Part shown: positions 20,732 through 30,577 of the stretch, piece by piece
How positions within the stretch are numbered: position 1 is the first letter of the stretch
Layout: the number at the start of each line of letters is the position of its first letter
NCBI GenBank assembly: GCA_016748015.1
Contig: JAAOMT010000441.1
Coordinates: 384,005-448,004, forward strand
Origin: Geosiphon pyriformis
Lineage: Eukaryota > Glomeromycota > Glomeromycetes > Archaeosporales > Geosiphonaceae
Direction of reading: 5' to 3'
DNA: 64,000 nt
Notes under the pieces: model-generated
What the model was told of the DNA's origin: nothing
The model's input: only the letters and a program-made list of their open reading frames with translations
Database searches by the model: none
Program-made: the position numbers and the translations under genes

Positions 20732-21716
20732 TGTTATAGCTGAAATTTAAGTCATAATTACTATTAAAAACAATTAAAAAATAAAAATAGAATTATTAAT
20801 AATATTAAATCAAAAATGGGCAGATTATTTTGCAGATCCCGTTTTCACAGCTATTGGAAAATTATCTTAAATTCACAAGTGTAACAAAATACTATAATTA
20901 GAATATGCATAACTCTAAACTTTGAATTTCAAACAGTTTAGGCTAAAATTGATAGATTTCAAGTAAATTAAACAAAGTTCAACCAGTTCAGATTGAAATT
21001 GACCAAAGTTCTTCAAAATAATGAATAGTTTATTGAAATTCATATTTATTTACAAAAATTAACAAATATTTTAATAAAAACAAAAAGTTCAAGAACATAA
21101 AATAGTTCAATAGAAACTTGTATAAAAGAAGAGCTTTTCTCTTCCAAAAAATGTAGCTTACAATAAATATTTATCATAGTAATATTTTTTACATTTGAAA
21201 TAAAAACCCCATTTACAAAAACAATCTTTTTTGACTCAAAATAATTAATTCAAAACAAATCTCTTATTTATTAAATTGAAAACTAATGAATTTTACGATT
21301 GCTTAATTACCAACTGTTATTTCATTAGTTAGCTAGAAATACTGGGGCCAGGATAAATATTATTAAGGAACATTAACTTTTCAAATTTATAGGACCAAAA
21401 AGGTGGTTATTAAATTTTACATTTCAAAAAACAACAGAGTGAGAAATTATCAAACGGACAGCCTTGGACTAGTTCAAACAACCCTCCAAGACTTAGGTTA
21501 TTACACCTAAAGACCTCCCACAGCTGGAGCCGGATAGCAATTGCTGAAACAACTTGGATTTGGATATTAACCTCCAGCATTCCCTTGAGAACATTTTATA
21601 AACAATATTGTATTGACGGAATTAGGCCAGATACTAGCAGCAATATAGAACCAGTAAATTGAAAAGTTATTATCAACAAAATAACCGTAATCAGAGGTAG
21701 AGAACCTCTGGTAACA
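20732..21716 (+). repeat. LTR-d, third copy of the Gypsy-2 LTR family (985 bp)
   Basis: Starts TGTTATAGC and ends CTCTGGTAACA, with a TATA box CTTGTATAAAAGAAGAGC near 21117-21134 identical over 15 bases to that of LTR-b. The segment ACTCTAAACT sits at the same offset as in LTR-c. The U5 hairpin is CAGAGGT (21692-21698) / ACCTCTG (21704-21710). No primer-binding site follows, and flanking pentamers do not match (aaggc / acggt). It is either a solo LTR with lost duplicates or a 3' LTR. The second half is less AT-rich than LTR-c, so it is probably from a different sublineage. Confidence 0.72.
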
Positions 21717-21776
21717 ACGGTCATATGGGTCTATGAGAAAAAAAGGCTACCTTCCAATGATGATAATGAGAACTAA

Positions 21777-21995
21777 GTGGAGTCAAAGGCCGAGGAATAT
21801 GGAAAACGAGTGTGCACGGTCTCGGAGGCGTGCAGAAGCAAGACCTGCAGTCGGTGCGGGTGGATCGACGAAAAACTCCGAGGAAAGGAGTCCTTCCGTT
21901 GCCGTGGGTGCGACTTGAATATTGATAGAGATGTTAACGGTGCACGGGGCATCTTTCTTCGAGCTCTATTGAACGGCTGCATAGAATTTGAATAG
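21777..21995 (+). pseudogene. Fanzor/TnpB RNA-guided nuclease, C-terminal fragment
   Basis: The 72 open codons end in the C-terminal signature of TnpB/Fanzor nucleases: SEACRSKTCSRCGWID, then FRCRGCDLNIDRDVNGARG. The CSRC and CRGC pairs form the zinc ribbon (target-nucleic-acid-binding), and the Asp in DRDVNGARG is the last catalytic residue of the split RuvC site. The full protein has several hundred residues; a TAA stands in frame just before codon 1 and no earlier RuvC or wedge part is seen, so only the end is present, without an ATG. The fragment is markedly richer in G and C than its surroundings, which suggests a separate origin. Fanzors are eukaryotic relatives of IS200/IS605- and IS607-associated TnpB; whether this is Fanzor1 or 2 cannot be told from the fragment. 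It follows LTR-d by 60 bases. Confidence 0.82.
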
Positions 21996-22118
21996 TGGCT
22001 GAGTGAAGCTCTGACACTTTACCGAATTCTGTCGTCAACAACACGTCCGCGGGTGGTAGCATTTTTTTTTAAAAAAAAGGAGACGAGATTTATTGTGGCT
22101 CTTATTATAAAAAAAAAT

Positions 22119-22213
22119 ATACAGCTGGACAGTGCCGGGGTGGGATAGGGTCGGGGGGCACTTAAAACATACAGCTGGACGAGAGCCTGAAGGATTTCCT
22201 TCGGTGGAGCTGT
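22119..22213 (+). other. Structured GC-rich segment after the Fanzor fragment (hairpins, G4 motif, direct repeat)
   Basis: Between 123 and 218 bases after the Fanzor stop. A 12-base direct repeat ATACAGCTGGAC occurs at 22119-22130 and 22169-22180, exactly 50 bases apart. Hairpin 1: AGTGCC (22131-22136) with GGCACT (22157-22162). Its loop is a G-quadruplex motif with four G-runs (22137-22158). Hairpin 2: ACAGCT (22171-22176) with AGCTGT (22208-22213), enclosing an inner stem CTGAAGGA / TCCTTCGG (22187-22204). TnpB and Fanzor genes carry their guide RNA at the 3' end, so this is a candidate for a guide-RNA scaffold remnant or an element end. That link is inference from position and structure. 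Confidence 0.45.
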
Positions 22214-22219
22214 CCTTGG

Positions 22220-23279
22220 GGCACCAGTTGGATGATAGATTATGTTGGTTAGTAATGGCCAATGTTGTATATAATTGTACGACTCAAACCATACGAACAA
22301 AAAGAAAATATTATTTGTTTGGATAGACGTGAAAATTCGGGTCAATTGTTAATCGTTTCATTAAGTTGTGGGTGTGTGTGTGTTTGAGAGCTAACATCTC
22401 AACGTTTCTCATTGTCTAAATGTTTATTCAACTTTCCAATCAATGTTTTGTATCTTTTGCTTTTTTTTGATTATATGATGAAAATCCAAGTTTATCTTTA
22501 TAAATGAAAGTTCAAAAAGATTTTTTTTTAACCTTTTTTGTTATCAACATGTCAAATAAGTTTATCAATTAAATATTATTATTTTTAGAGAATCAAACAA
22601 ATGTGTTTGTACGTTTGTATGAATAAATTTTTAATTTTGATTCCTTGATAGAATTATTTATTTATTTATTTTTCTTCCTAATCTGGAATTAAGCAAGACC
22701 CTTAATCTGTGCAGTTTTAATCATGACGCTATTATGATACTTTTATACCAAATGAAAATCATGACCAGAAATTACTGTGACATCTCCGTCATCATGCATT
22801 TAATCGAGAATTTAAGACAAAAAAACTAATTTTTTTTGGTCTCTATCATTATTACTACTTTACCACCTAATATATTTTACAACTTTCTTCTCGCGATTAG
22901 CCGAAACATTATAATATAAAATAGAACTTTAGGAAAAAAATAAAAAAAAGATAATGTCTCTCCCTCTAAATGTTGTTAAAACCGTTAGATATCATGTTTG
23001 TTTAATTTGAAAATTTATCCCCCTTTTTCTTTAAACTCTCCTCTCTACCACACAAACGTACAAACATACACAAATACAGAAACAACCGGTAGTACATTAT
23101 TATCAATTGCCAAGAAACTTCCCGTAATTTTTTTATTTATTAGATTATTCCAAAATTTCTTAATTTACAAATAAACACCTTTCCGGTTATACTCCTCAAC
23201 AAAGATAGTTAGTAGCAGACCATACACACCAAGTATATTCCACTCCGTTAACTAGTAAAAAATATATAACCTTCCTTTT
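22220..23279. other. Intergenic region upstream of the glucanase gene
   Basis: No gene is seen. It holds a short GT run near 22370-22385 and AT-rich sequence. Confidence 0.55.
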
Positions 23280-23397
23280 CATACCTCCTCCCTTTTTTAA
23301 ACCTCACCATTTGTCTTCACTCGCATACGATTTCCTTCTTTTTGCGTCTATACTTTTTTTTTTTCCGAGAATATATCTCAACTGATAATCCTTCTGA
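23280..23397 (+). promoter_or_regulatory. Pyrimidine-rich leader of the glucanase gene
   Basis: The 118 bases before the start codon are strongly C/T-rich on the plus strand (CCTCCTCCC, TTTCCTTCTT, then a long T run). CT-rich tracts before the start are common in well-expressed fungal genes. A TATA-like ATATATAAC lies at about 23260-23270. Confidence 0.35.
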
Positions 23398-24798
23398 ATG
23401 GTTGACCCACAAGAAAAAAGCGATTGGCTCAAGAAAGAACAAAAAGCCTCTCGAAGAACTCGAATACTAGTTTCAACAATTGGTATAATAGTACTGGTAG
23501 GCGTATTAGCCGCTATAATCTACGTTCTAGTTCATAAAGGAACCTCAAAATCTTTGGCCAACAGTTATTCAGCGAATGATTATTCGGCTGCCAACAATAA
23601 TGCTACTTCAACTAATGGGAAACTTCCTGAAAATCCATTGGGACCTTATTACACGAGTAAAGGAAGACCGGTGAATTTGACTATTAACGCCGATCCACGA
23701 CTTCACAAATCTTTCTACGGTATGAATTACGGACCGATTTTGGCACTGTATCCGTGGTGTACAAACACACTGGGTGATACGATCGAGGATTTGAAACAGT
23801 TGTCACAATTGACGAATCGACTTCGGTTGTATGGGATGGATTGTGATGCCGCGAATTATACGTTACAAGCGATCGAGTTGTTAAAGCTTGATATGACAAT
23901 TATTCCAACGATATGGGTAGATAGTAATGCTACTACCTATCAACGACAATATGATGACTTTTTTAATAATTTGAAACAACATGGGACAAAGAGGATTGAT
24001 GGGGTTTCAGTTGGAAATGAAGGTAATGTTTCTTTTATTAATAATATGGTGGTGGTATAATCTTTGGTTAAATCGGGCTGAAGGGAAAAAGAGAAATATT
24101 CATAGATAGGTACTAGTTTGAGTGGATGGAGCCTTCGTGATGGATTCTTTTCAAACCCTAATTCTTATTTTTGTTCAACATATTTACTGATCGATTCAAA
24201 TTCCCTATCACGTCACCCATATTTTCCATCTACAGTCCTCTTTCGTAAAGAAATTGAAGCGGCAGATTTATATTCGAGAATAGCCGATATTCGTCAAAAG
24301 ATTCAAACATCATATCCCGGTTCAAAAATTCCGGTATTCACCTCGGATATCGGTTCTAACGTTGATAAAGACTTTGTGAACGCTGTTGAAGTCGCATTCG
24401 CCAACGTACATCCATACTTTGGTGGAATCTCCGTTAATGACGCTGCCACTTGGACATTTGACTTTTATGAAAAGTTCGATGTAAAACCGTCAAAGCAAGC
24501 CGGTAAATCTGCTGTCATCTCTGAAATTGGATGGCCGACTGAGGGAAAAGCAGATTCAAATGCTGTAGCAAGCGTTCCAAATCTTCAAAAATTTTTGGAC
24601 ACTTTTATTTGTAAGGCCAATGAACAAGGAGAAAAGTATTATTATTTTGAAACCTACGATACTCCATGGAAAACGGATTACTTCACGATATTAGAGGGAA
24701 GTTGGGGTTTATTTAATTCGGATCGATCCTTCAAAAAAGGCATCACTATCCCAAACTGTTCACCGGCGAAGGTGGGAATCTTGGCTCCAAATAATTAA
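23398..24798 (+). CDS. GH17 family glucan 1,3-beta-glucosidase/endoglucanase, membrane-anchored
   Basis: Exons 23398-24022 and 24236-24798, 395 residues. The intron has GTAATG and TACAG borders, and joining restores GVSVGNEVLFRKE. The N-terminus is short and charged, followed by one membrane helix (about residues 23-45), a type II anchor without a cleaved signal. After a Ser/Asn-rich linker comes a GH17 barrel: FYGMNYGP near 100, the proton donor Glu208 in SVGNEV, and the nucleophile Glu305 in ISEIGWPT. The enzymes act on beta-1,3-glucan in the fungal wall, by hydrolysis or transglycosylation during growth. The layout resembles the anchored Btg-type wall glucanases. Both catalytic Glu residues are present, so the enzyme should be active. 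Continuing past the donor site would meet a stop after 12 codons. Confidence 0.93.
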
Positions 24799-25386
24799 CA
24801 ATTTTTACCTTGATGGTTTTTTCAAAGAGTAGTAATTGGTAGAGGATAATGGAATGGGATGGAATGATTGGTGGTTTCTTTTATAAAAAAATTTTCAATA
24901 GAAAGTTTTTAAATTTTTCTTTTGGGAAAGAAGACTAATTTGAAAAAGAATAATGGTTTTGTACAGCAATTTATTATCACGGGTCAATCTAATGACAGAA
25001 AAACATTTGAAAGCTTGAACTTTGCATTTTACACGCTACCATCTATTCATTTAGCATTTTGTGGTTTTATTTATGTCACACCTTTTTGTTCCTTTCTCTC
25101 ACATGTAATCTTTTTAATCCATACAAAAATAAAAAATAAAATTAATTTTATGCCATTGGGCGTTGTACAATATAATTTTTCACGATCGAAAATTATACAT
25201 GCACTCATGATTAGTCAGAGCATTTATGAGTGAAAAATTTGAATAAATATTAATGGTTACATCTCATCTTTACATATTTAGGATTTGAGGCGATAAATTA
25301 ACACACATATCAAAAATAATATTTTTAATTGGTTATTTTTAATGCTTGAATAAATCTCGCAAAAAAAGATTACGATATGTGGATAT
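24799..25386. other. Intergenic, between convergent glucanase and peroxiredoxin genes
   Basis: AT-rich 3' flanks of two convergent genes. One 103-codon open frame at 24922-25233 is of low-complexity composition and I do not believe it is a gene. Confidence 0.55.
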
Positions 25387-26466
25387 TTAGAAGGGTGACT
25401 TAGCTAAACGAAGATATGGTTTAAGGGTCTTGAAACCAGGGAAAAGTTTCTCAGCTTCTTCGTTGGAAACACCCGGATGAACAATCACATCATCCCCTTT
25501 TCTCCAGTTGGCTGGGGTGGTGATTCGATGTTTGTCACCAAGTTGAAGGGAATCAATCACTCGAAGGATTTCATCAAAATTACGTCCTAATAATGATTTT
25601 TATAAGAAAAAAATTTATCAACTTTCCAAACCAGTTTACAAAAATTCAACATAAGAAAAATTACCAGTTGATGCGGGATAAGTAAGGATTAAACGAATGG
25701 TCTTTTTTGGATCTATGATGAATACGCTTCGAACGGTGAACGGTATTCCTTTGGTATCCACGTTAGTGATATCCTGATAATCCAACATGTCGTAGAGAGC
25801 AGACACTTTACGTTCATCATCGGCGATGATAGGAAATTGGAGATTGACATTGTTCACTTCGTTAATATCAGCAACCCATTTGTTGTGGTCCTCTAGCTTG
25901 TTAGCCGATAGGCCAATCACCTTTACATTACGTGAATCGAAGTCAGCTTGACGACGAGCCACTTCACCAAGTTCAGTAGTGCATACAGGAGCTTTTTAAG
26001 AGATGATCAAGGTTAGTGGGAGAATGAATGATATTGATGGGTTGTTCCGATCCTTTAAAAAGTTCGCACCCAGGGAAAGACTATTCTTTTGGTAATTAAA
26101 AAGAAAATATGTTTCTGATAATGTATAGTTGTTCTTTGATCAAGGTACATCGACTGGTTTAGCGGACCCAAAAACAAAGAAATTGTCACGATAAAGTTAT
26201 TGAAAAATAAAAATGTCCTAATAAAAGATTTTTTTTTTGCTATTCAAAAGACTTCAGAATAAAGTTTAACACGTTTGTTGTTTCTTTACTCGCTGTCCAT
26301 TTCCTTTAGCACCTAAGCAACAATAAAATGCTTGACACTTACTAAAGTCGGCAGGGTGTGAGAACAAAACAACCCACGAGTTTCCTATGAACTCGTGAAA
26401 GTCAATATCACCTTTTGTAGTGGCGGCCTGAAAGTTAGGAGCGGTGCTACCAAGACGAAGAGACAT
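25387..26466 (-). CDS. 1-Cys peroxiredoxin (Prx6 type)
   Basis: Exons in reading order: 26466-26343, 25991-25665, 25586-25387; 216 residues, the usual size of the Prx6 group. Introns are GT-AG. Joining exon 1 and 2 restores HPADFTPVCTTELG, the peroxidatic motif PxxxTxxC with Cys45. Other family landmarks are RLGSTAPNF at the start, KVIGLSANKLEDHNKWV, and YPASTGRNFDEILR across the last junction. The C-terminal dimer part ends RLAKSPF. The absence of a resolving Cys in the usual place and the long C-terminal arm point to the 1-Cys class, which reduces hydrogen peroxide and lipid peroxides in the cytosol or mitochondria. No organelle signal is visible. Intron 1 is long for this genome (351 bases). 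Confidence 0.94.
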
Positions 26467-26841
26467 TATGAGAGAAAGATAAAGAAGTTTGGGAAAAAAG
26501 AGAAAATTTTTATTCTTGCAAGATTTTTGGTGGTTAAAAATGATTATCGGTGAAAGATATCATTGGTCAAAGATGGCACCATAATGAAAATAATCGTCGA
26601 GATCAATTTTTTGATAATGTTCATTTATGGAAATCTCTTGATTACAATGGAGTGGCTATTTGTGGAATAATTTGATTTGAAATCTACGCCAAACATCAAA
26701 TATTTAGGATTCCAGCAAATTCTTCACATTGTGCAATTTTTTGAAATATTGCAAAATCGTAATTTTTTTCGAATACATAAACAAAATACATAAATGGCGG
26801 AAATCAATGCAAGGAATGATCAAAAAAATCACTTTTTTTGA
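26467..26841. other. Intergenic, peroxiredoxin promoter side
   Basis: Lies between the 3' end of the proton channel gene and the peroxiredoxin start. No further gene is seen; the part next to the peroxiredoxin ATG is probably its promoter. Confidence 0.5.
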
Positions 26842-27549
26842 TTATTCCGTCGAAATACCTACAGTATCTTTATCCAGGGTTAGATCAACATTCTTTACAA
26901 GAACGAAAACTTTAGCCTTCTTTCCTTCATCCCAATGATCCTCTTTAGCAATCTGGTTTACAAGATTTAAAACATTTATCAAAGCTCCCCTTAATTCAAT
27001 GAACTCTTCTTTCCGTTGTAAATCAACAGCTTCATCATATTCTACAACTCCAACCGCGACAGCGCCCAACACTTTTACAAGTCGCCATGATCGGAACAAG
27101 AGCAACAATTCAACCACCTCTGCCTCTTTGCCCTTCAAGAACACCTCCAAAAAGAAAGTTACCAAAACCACAACTGCATCGAATCCATGGAGGAAACCGA
27201 ATTCACCTTTATAGAAATAGGTTAAACCGAATACGAAAAGTTTCAATAAAACTTCCACGACAAATATCGTATTAATCACGAATGCGATATCCAGGAGGAT
27301 TTTGACAAGCATTGTTTCTTCTTTTTCAGGCTTAAAAAGGGTGATTAGGATTACTCCCATAACCGTAAGAAAGTCAGCGGCAACGAGTAAAAGAATCAAC
27401 AAGTGGGCATTGTATGATTCTAAATTATGCTGCATAAGTTCTCGAAGAGATTTCGGTTGGTTTGGAAGGGGTTGAAGGGTCATGTTGAAGTTGGGTTCAG
27501 TTGAGCTTTCATCAGCATTTTGAGAGGTTGATATGGCACCGTAATTCAT
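26842..27549 (-). CDS. Voltage-gated proton channel (Hv1 type)
   Basis: Single exon, 235 residues. Four membrane helices form a lone voltage-sensor domain with no pore domain: S1 about 47-71, S2 about 85-107, S3 about 120-138, S4 about 145-168. Hv1 landmarks are present: Asp59 in S1 (VAADFL, the proton selectivity residue), Glu99 in S2 before LKLFVF, and Asp124 in S3 (FDAVVV). The S4 charge ladder reads FRSWRLVKVLG: Arg153, Arg156 and Lys159. In the animal RxWRxxRxxN signature the third charge is Arg and the last residue Asn; here they are Lys and Gly. The C-terminal part (170-200) is charged and could form the dimer coiled coil. Such channels export protons across the plasma membrane on depolarisation. 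Confidence 0.88.
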   Translation of the reverse strand: MNYGAISTSQNADESSTEPNFNMTLQPLPNQPKSLRELMQHNLESYNAHLLILLLVAADFLTVMGVILITLFKPEKEETMLVKILLDIAFVINTIFVVEVLLKLFVFGLTYFYKGEFGFLHGFDAVVVLVTFFLEVFLKGKEAEVVELLLLFRSWRLVKVLGAVAVGVVEYDEAVDLQRKEEFIELRGALINVLNLVNQIAKEDHWDEGKKAKVFVLVKNVDLTLDKDTVGISTE

Positions 27550-28358
27550 TTTGTAAAGAAGAAAGAAAGAAAGAAATTGTTGAAATTTGAAGGCGGTTTT
27601 AAAAGTTGACTAATTTAATGAGAAAAGAAATTGACGAGATGACTTTCGAGCGAAATGAATCGTGGAACATGGAGGTTTTGGAATCTATGCATTGTTAATC
27701 TATTTGTGATACTGTAATAGTGGTTTTCGAAAAATAAGATTTTGAGATAAACGATAAACAGTGCAAAAAATTAGGGAAATTAATTGTTCAACTAAGAAAA
27801 TCTGTGCTAAAAAGAATGTTAGGATATCCATCAGATGATTTCTCAATGAGGAAATTATTGACACTTAATCATTGAAATGAAGCGAAAAGGAAATGAATAT
27901 TCAAATTTCTCATACACAACCGTGGTGAAATATTCAAAATACAGACTCTTTTGATGCCAAAAGATCAGAAACTCTTTTTATTTCAGATTCTTGGGACCAA
28001 AATCAACAATATTCAAAAATCTTCAATAGTCAAGAGATGACTTTGGGACGATTTATGAAAGAAGAATGCTAACCTGGTCTTCCCACACTACTAATCATTC
28101 AGATCAAGGTCAGATTGATGATAGAAAATGACTCGACAAAAGATTATGTATGGTGAAAGTGGTTTTGTGATTTGTACATCTTTTAACGATAATTAAATAA
28201 GAACAGCGATAAGATTGGTAACACTTTAACATGTTTCAAGTATACACGTTGTCAAATAAAGATGCTAGTAAAAATTAAAATTAAAATTCAAGGACGAATT
28301 AAATAATTATGGATTTGATTTAAATACATAAAAATTTTATATTTTATGTATATAGTTC

Positions 28359-28394
<36 letters not shown>

Positions 28395-28763
28395 TGCAAT
28401 CAAAAGTAATTCATTGGATATTGTTTTAATAAAGTACAAATTTTTAATATTACATTTTTATTGCTTAAAAAAAAGTTTGACTCAAAGGTTTTCTAAAAAA
28501 AAGAAATAAAACTAATTGACGTTTATCCAGCAATTATACTTATTATTAAGCCGATTAAGAGACCTCATAAATAAGTACAATCTGTAAAATATTTGCCAAT
28601 AATCATTCTAATTATATTTTAAAAACTTATCCTATAGTTGAAGAAAAATTTCTTTTACCCTTTTGCGTTTTAGACTTGATTACATTTACTTTCCACAGGG
28701 TTATCTTGATTATATTCACCTTCCTAATGGTTGTCTTGATTATTCTCATCTGATATGAATTAT
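27550..28763. other. Intergenic region with CTTT microsatellite
   Basis: No gene is seen. A (CTTT)n tract of about nine units lies at 28358-28395; the rest is AT-rich. The first few hundred bases probably hold the proton channel promoter. Confidence 0.6.
28358..28395. repeat. (CTTT)n microsatellite
   Basis: Uninterrupted tetranucleotide repeat, about nine units, in intergenic DNA. No function is suggested. Confidence 0.9.
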
Positions 28764-29183
28764 TTAAATGCAAGCCATTAATTTGGAATGATTTTTCAAA
28801 ATGGGCATTTGAAAAAGTTTCGGCTTACCATTATCATTATCATTATCATTATCATCCTCATCCTCATCTGCCTGATTAGCCATAGGGATCGGGGGATTTG
28901 GACCAACGGGAACAATTGGAATACGAGTGTTATTAAAAGTGGGGTGAAGATTTTCAGCCTCATTCATAAAGCCACACGAGTCGTGACCATTGTTGAAGAA
29001 AGAAAAGGCATCATTAGGTTGAATATTTTGGTTAGGGTTATTTTCAACGTACTCCCAAACTTCAATCAACATTTTATTCTTATTGCAAACGATATAATGG
29101 GATTCAAGAAAGGGAAAAATTATTTCATTAGATTCGTCAAAAAGTTGATTTTGATTCGCGGGAACATTAGGTAAATTGGCCAT
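28764..29183 (-). CDS. Hypothetical acidic protein
   Basis: 139 codons from ATG at 29183 (MANLPNVPANQ) without introns. The N-terminal part (about 15-50) is mixed and could fold (IIFPFLESHYIVCNKNKML, IEVWEYVENN). The middle is Asn/Pro-rich (IPIVPVGPNPPIP), then an Asp/Asn run (DEDEDDNDNDNDNG) encoded by an ATC/ATT repeat. I recognise no domain. Ordinary composition and a proper start make a lineage-specific gene plausible, but it could also be a chance frame stretched by the repeat. Confidence 0.4.
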   Translation of the reverse strand: MANLPNVPANQNQLFDESNEIIFPFLESHYIVCNKNKMLIEVWEYVENNPNQNIQPNDAFSFFNNGHDSCGFMNEAENLHPTFNNTRIPIVPVGPNPPIPMANQADEDEDDNDNDNDNGKPKLFQMPILKNHSKLMACI

Positions 29184-29195
29184 AATTTTTTTCAA

Positions 29196-30489
29196 TGAAG
29201 AAATAAAACTTTAAGAACTTTTGCTTGAAAATTTATATGCATTTTGACCTTCATATAAATAGGAAATTTCTGAGAATCCGTAGTAGTTTTTAACGAAACT
29301 TTTCAGCATTTATTTTACCAAAGAACTTTCTTCATTCCCGATCTAAAATTGAAATTCTCGGCTATAATTTTAATTGGTTTGAATTGATCACCAACTTTTT
29401 GCCAATTTCATAAAGGAGAATAATTTTATTCCGATGAATTCATTTTCTATTATCACAACTTTATAAAATGGGAATAATTTATTCCAATACATTCATTTTC
29501 TATTATCACATTTTCTAAAAAAAAGGAATAATTTATTCATCTTCTATTATCACACTTTATAATTCTTACCAATTTCATAAAGGGGAATAATTTATTTCGA
29601 TGAATTCAGCTATTTGCAAAATACTCAAATATGTTCAGAATAAAAAGGTTGGGGAAACAATTTATCACACTCAAATACTTAAACATATACCATCGCAGCC
29701 CTTCTAATGTTTCTCACGAGGAAAGGACAAATGATTGGGAAAGTGAAAATGGTTTTTTTATAGATTCGGTTATAAATATTTCTGCGCTATCTACTAACAG
29801 TGTCATTAAGATTTATCACAAATCTTGGTGTTCTGCGCCTTTATGGCCCATTATGATAAAATTGGCTCCACAAATGACGTAATTATGAATTTTCACTCTT
29901 TGGGCCTCTTTGATGTTAATGGCAAACAAAAATAGTAACAAAGGAACCAATGTGAATAGCAATGCAGGTGGCAACACAAAAAATAATTCAAATTTTGCAA
30001 TTTTAAAAAATGCAAATTGTATTTATTATATATATTGTGAAAATTTAAGCACATAAGGGCCCGTTCTTTGAATGCAAATCTTCATAAAAGTATTTTTATA
30101 CAAAACTCATTTTATTTAATGTAATGTATTATTACAGTTGAATAAATTATAGTCATTAATGTCACATATTTTAGCCATCTTATTTTTAAAATTAGTTATT
30201 AACTCAATTATAAAATTACTTATTAATTAGATTGTTAAATAAATTATATAAATAAATTCTTTTAAAGCTGTAAAAAAAAATTGAATTTGAATTTATTATT
30301 TTAAAATAAAAAAATTTTTTATGTTTTAATTTGTATAATTTGCTAAAATAAACAATTTTTAAAAAAAATTAATATTTATTATTTAATATTAAAAATACCA
30401 ATTAAAATATAATAATATAATAATTTTATTAATTATATAATAATTTTATTTTATTAATAACTTGATTTAATTAAAAAAAACTTCTTTTT
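29196..30489. other. Intergenic region before LINE D
   Basis: Apart from the direct repeats (29420-29610) no gene is supported. An 83-codon frame at 29631-29882 (FRIKRLGKQFITLKYL) has no recognised homology. The part 30130-30260 resembles 35110-35240, hinting at an unclassified repeat on both sides of LINE D. Confidence 0.45.
29420..29610. repeat. Direct repeats around GGAATAATTTATTCC
   Basis: Three to four imperfect copies of a unit of 50-70 bases with GGAATAATTTATTCC (a near-palindrome), GATGAATTCA, then TTTTCTATTATCACA. The first and last copies are preceded by CCAATTTCATAAAGG. It is a local tandem repeat with no coding content. Confidence 0.65.
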
Positions 30490-30577
30490 CTCTTTTGTTC
30501 CAAATTTCCAAAAAAAAGGCATTAAGTTTTTTTGAAAAAAGTTTTTTACTATTTAGTACAATAAATCTAAACTATTT

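Noticed and set aside
22019-22345. Open frame of 108 codons on the minus strand over the Fanzor 3' flank.
   Set aside because: It runs across the hairpins and poly-A/poly-T runs, has low-complexity composition, and has no homology that I recognise; most likely a shadow.
24922-25233. 103-codon plus-strand frame downstream of the glucanase gene.
   Set aside because: No ATG in a good context, no motif, and it covers the probable 3' untranslated region of the gene.
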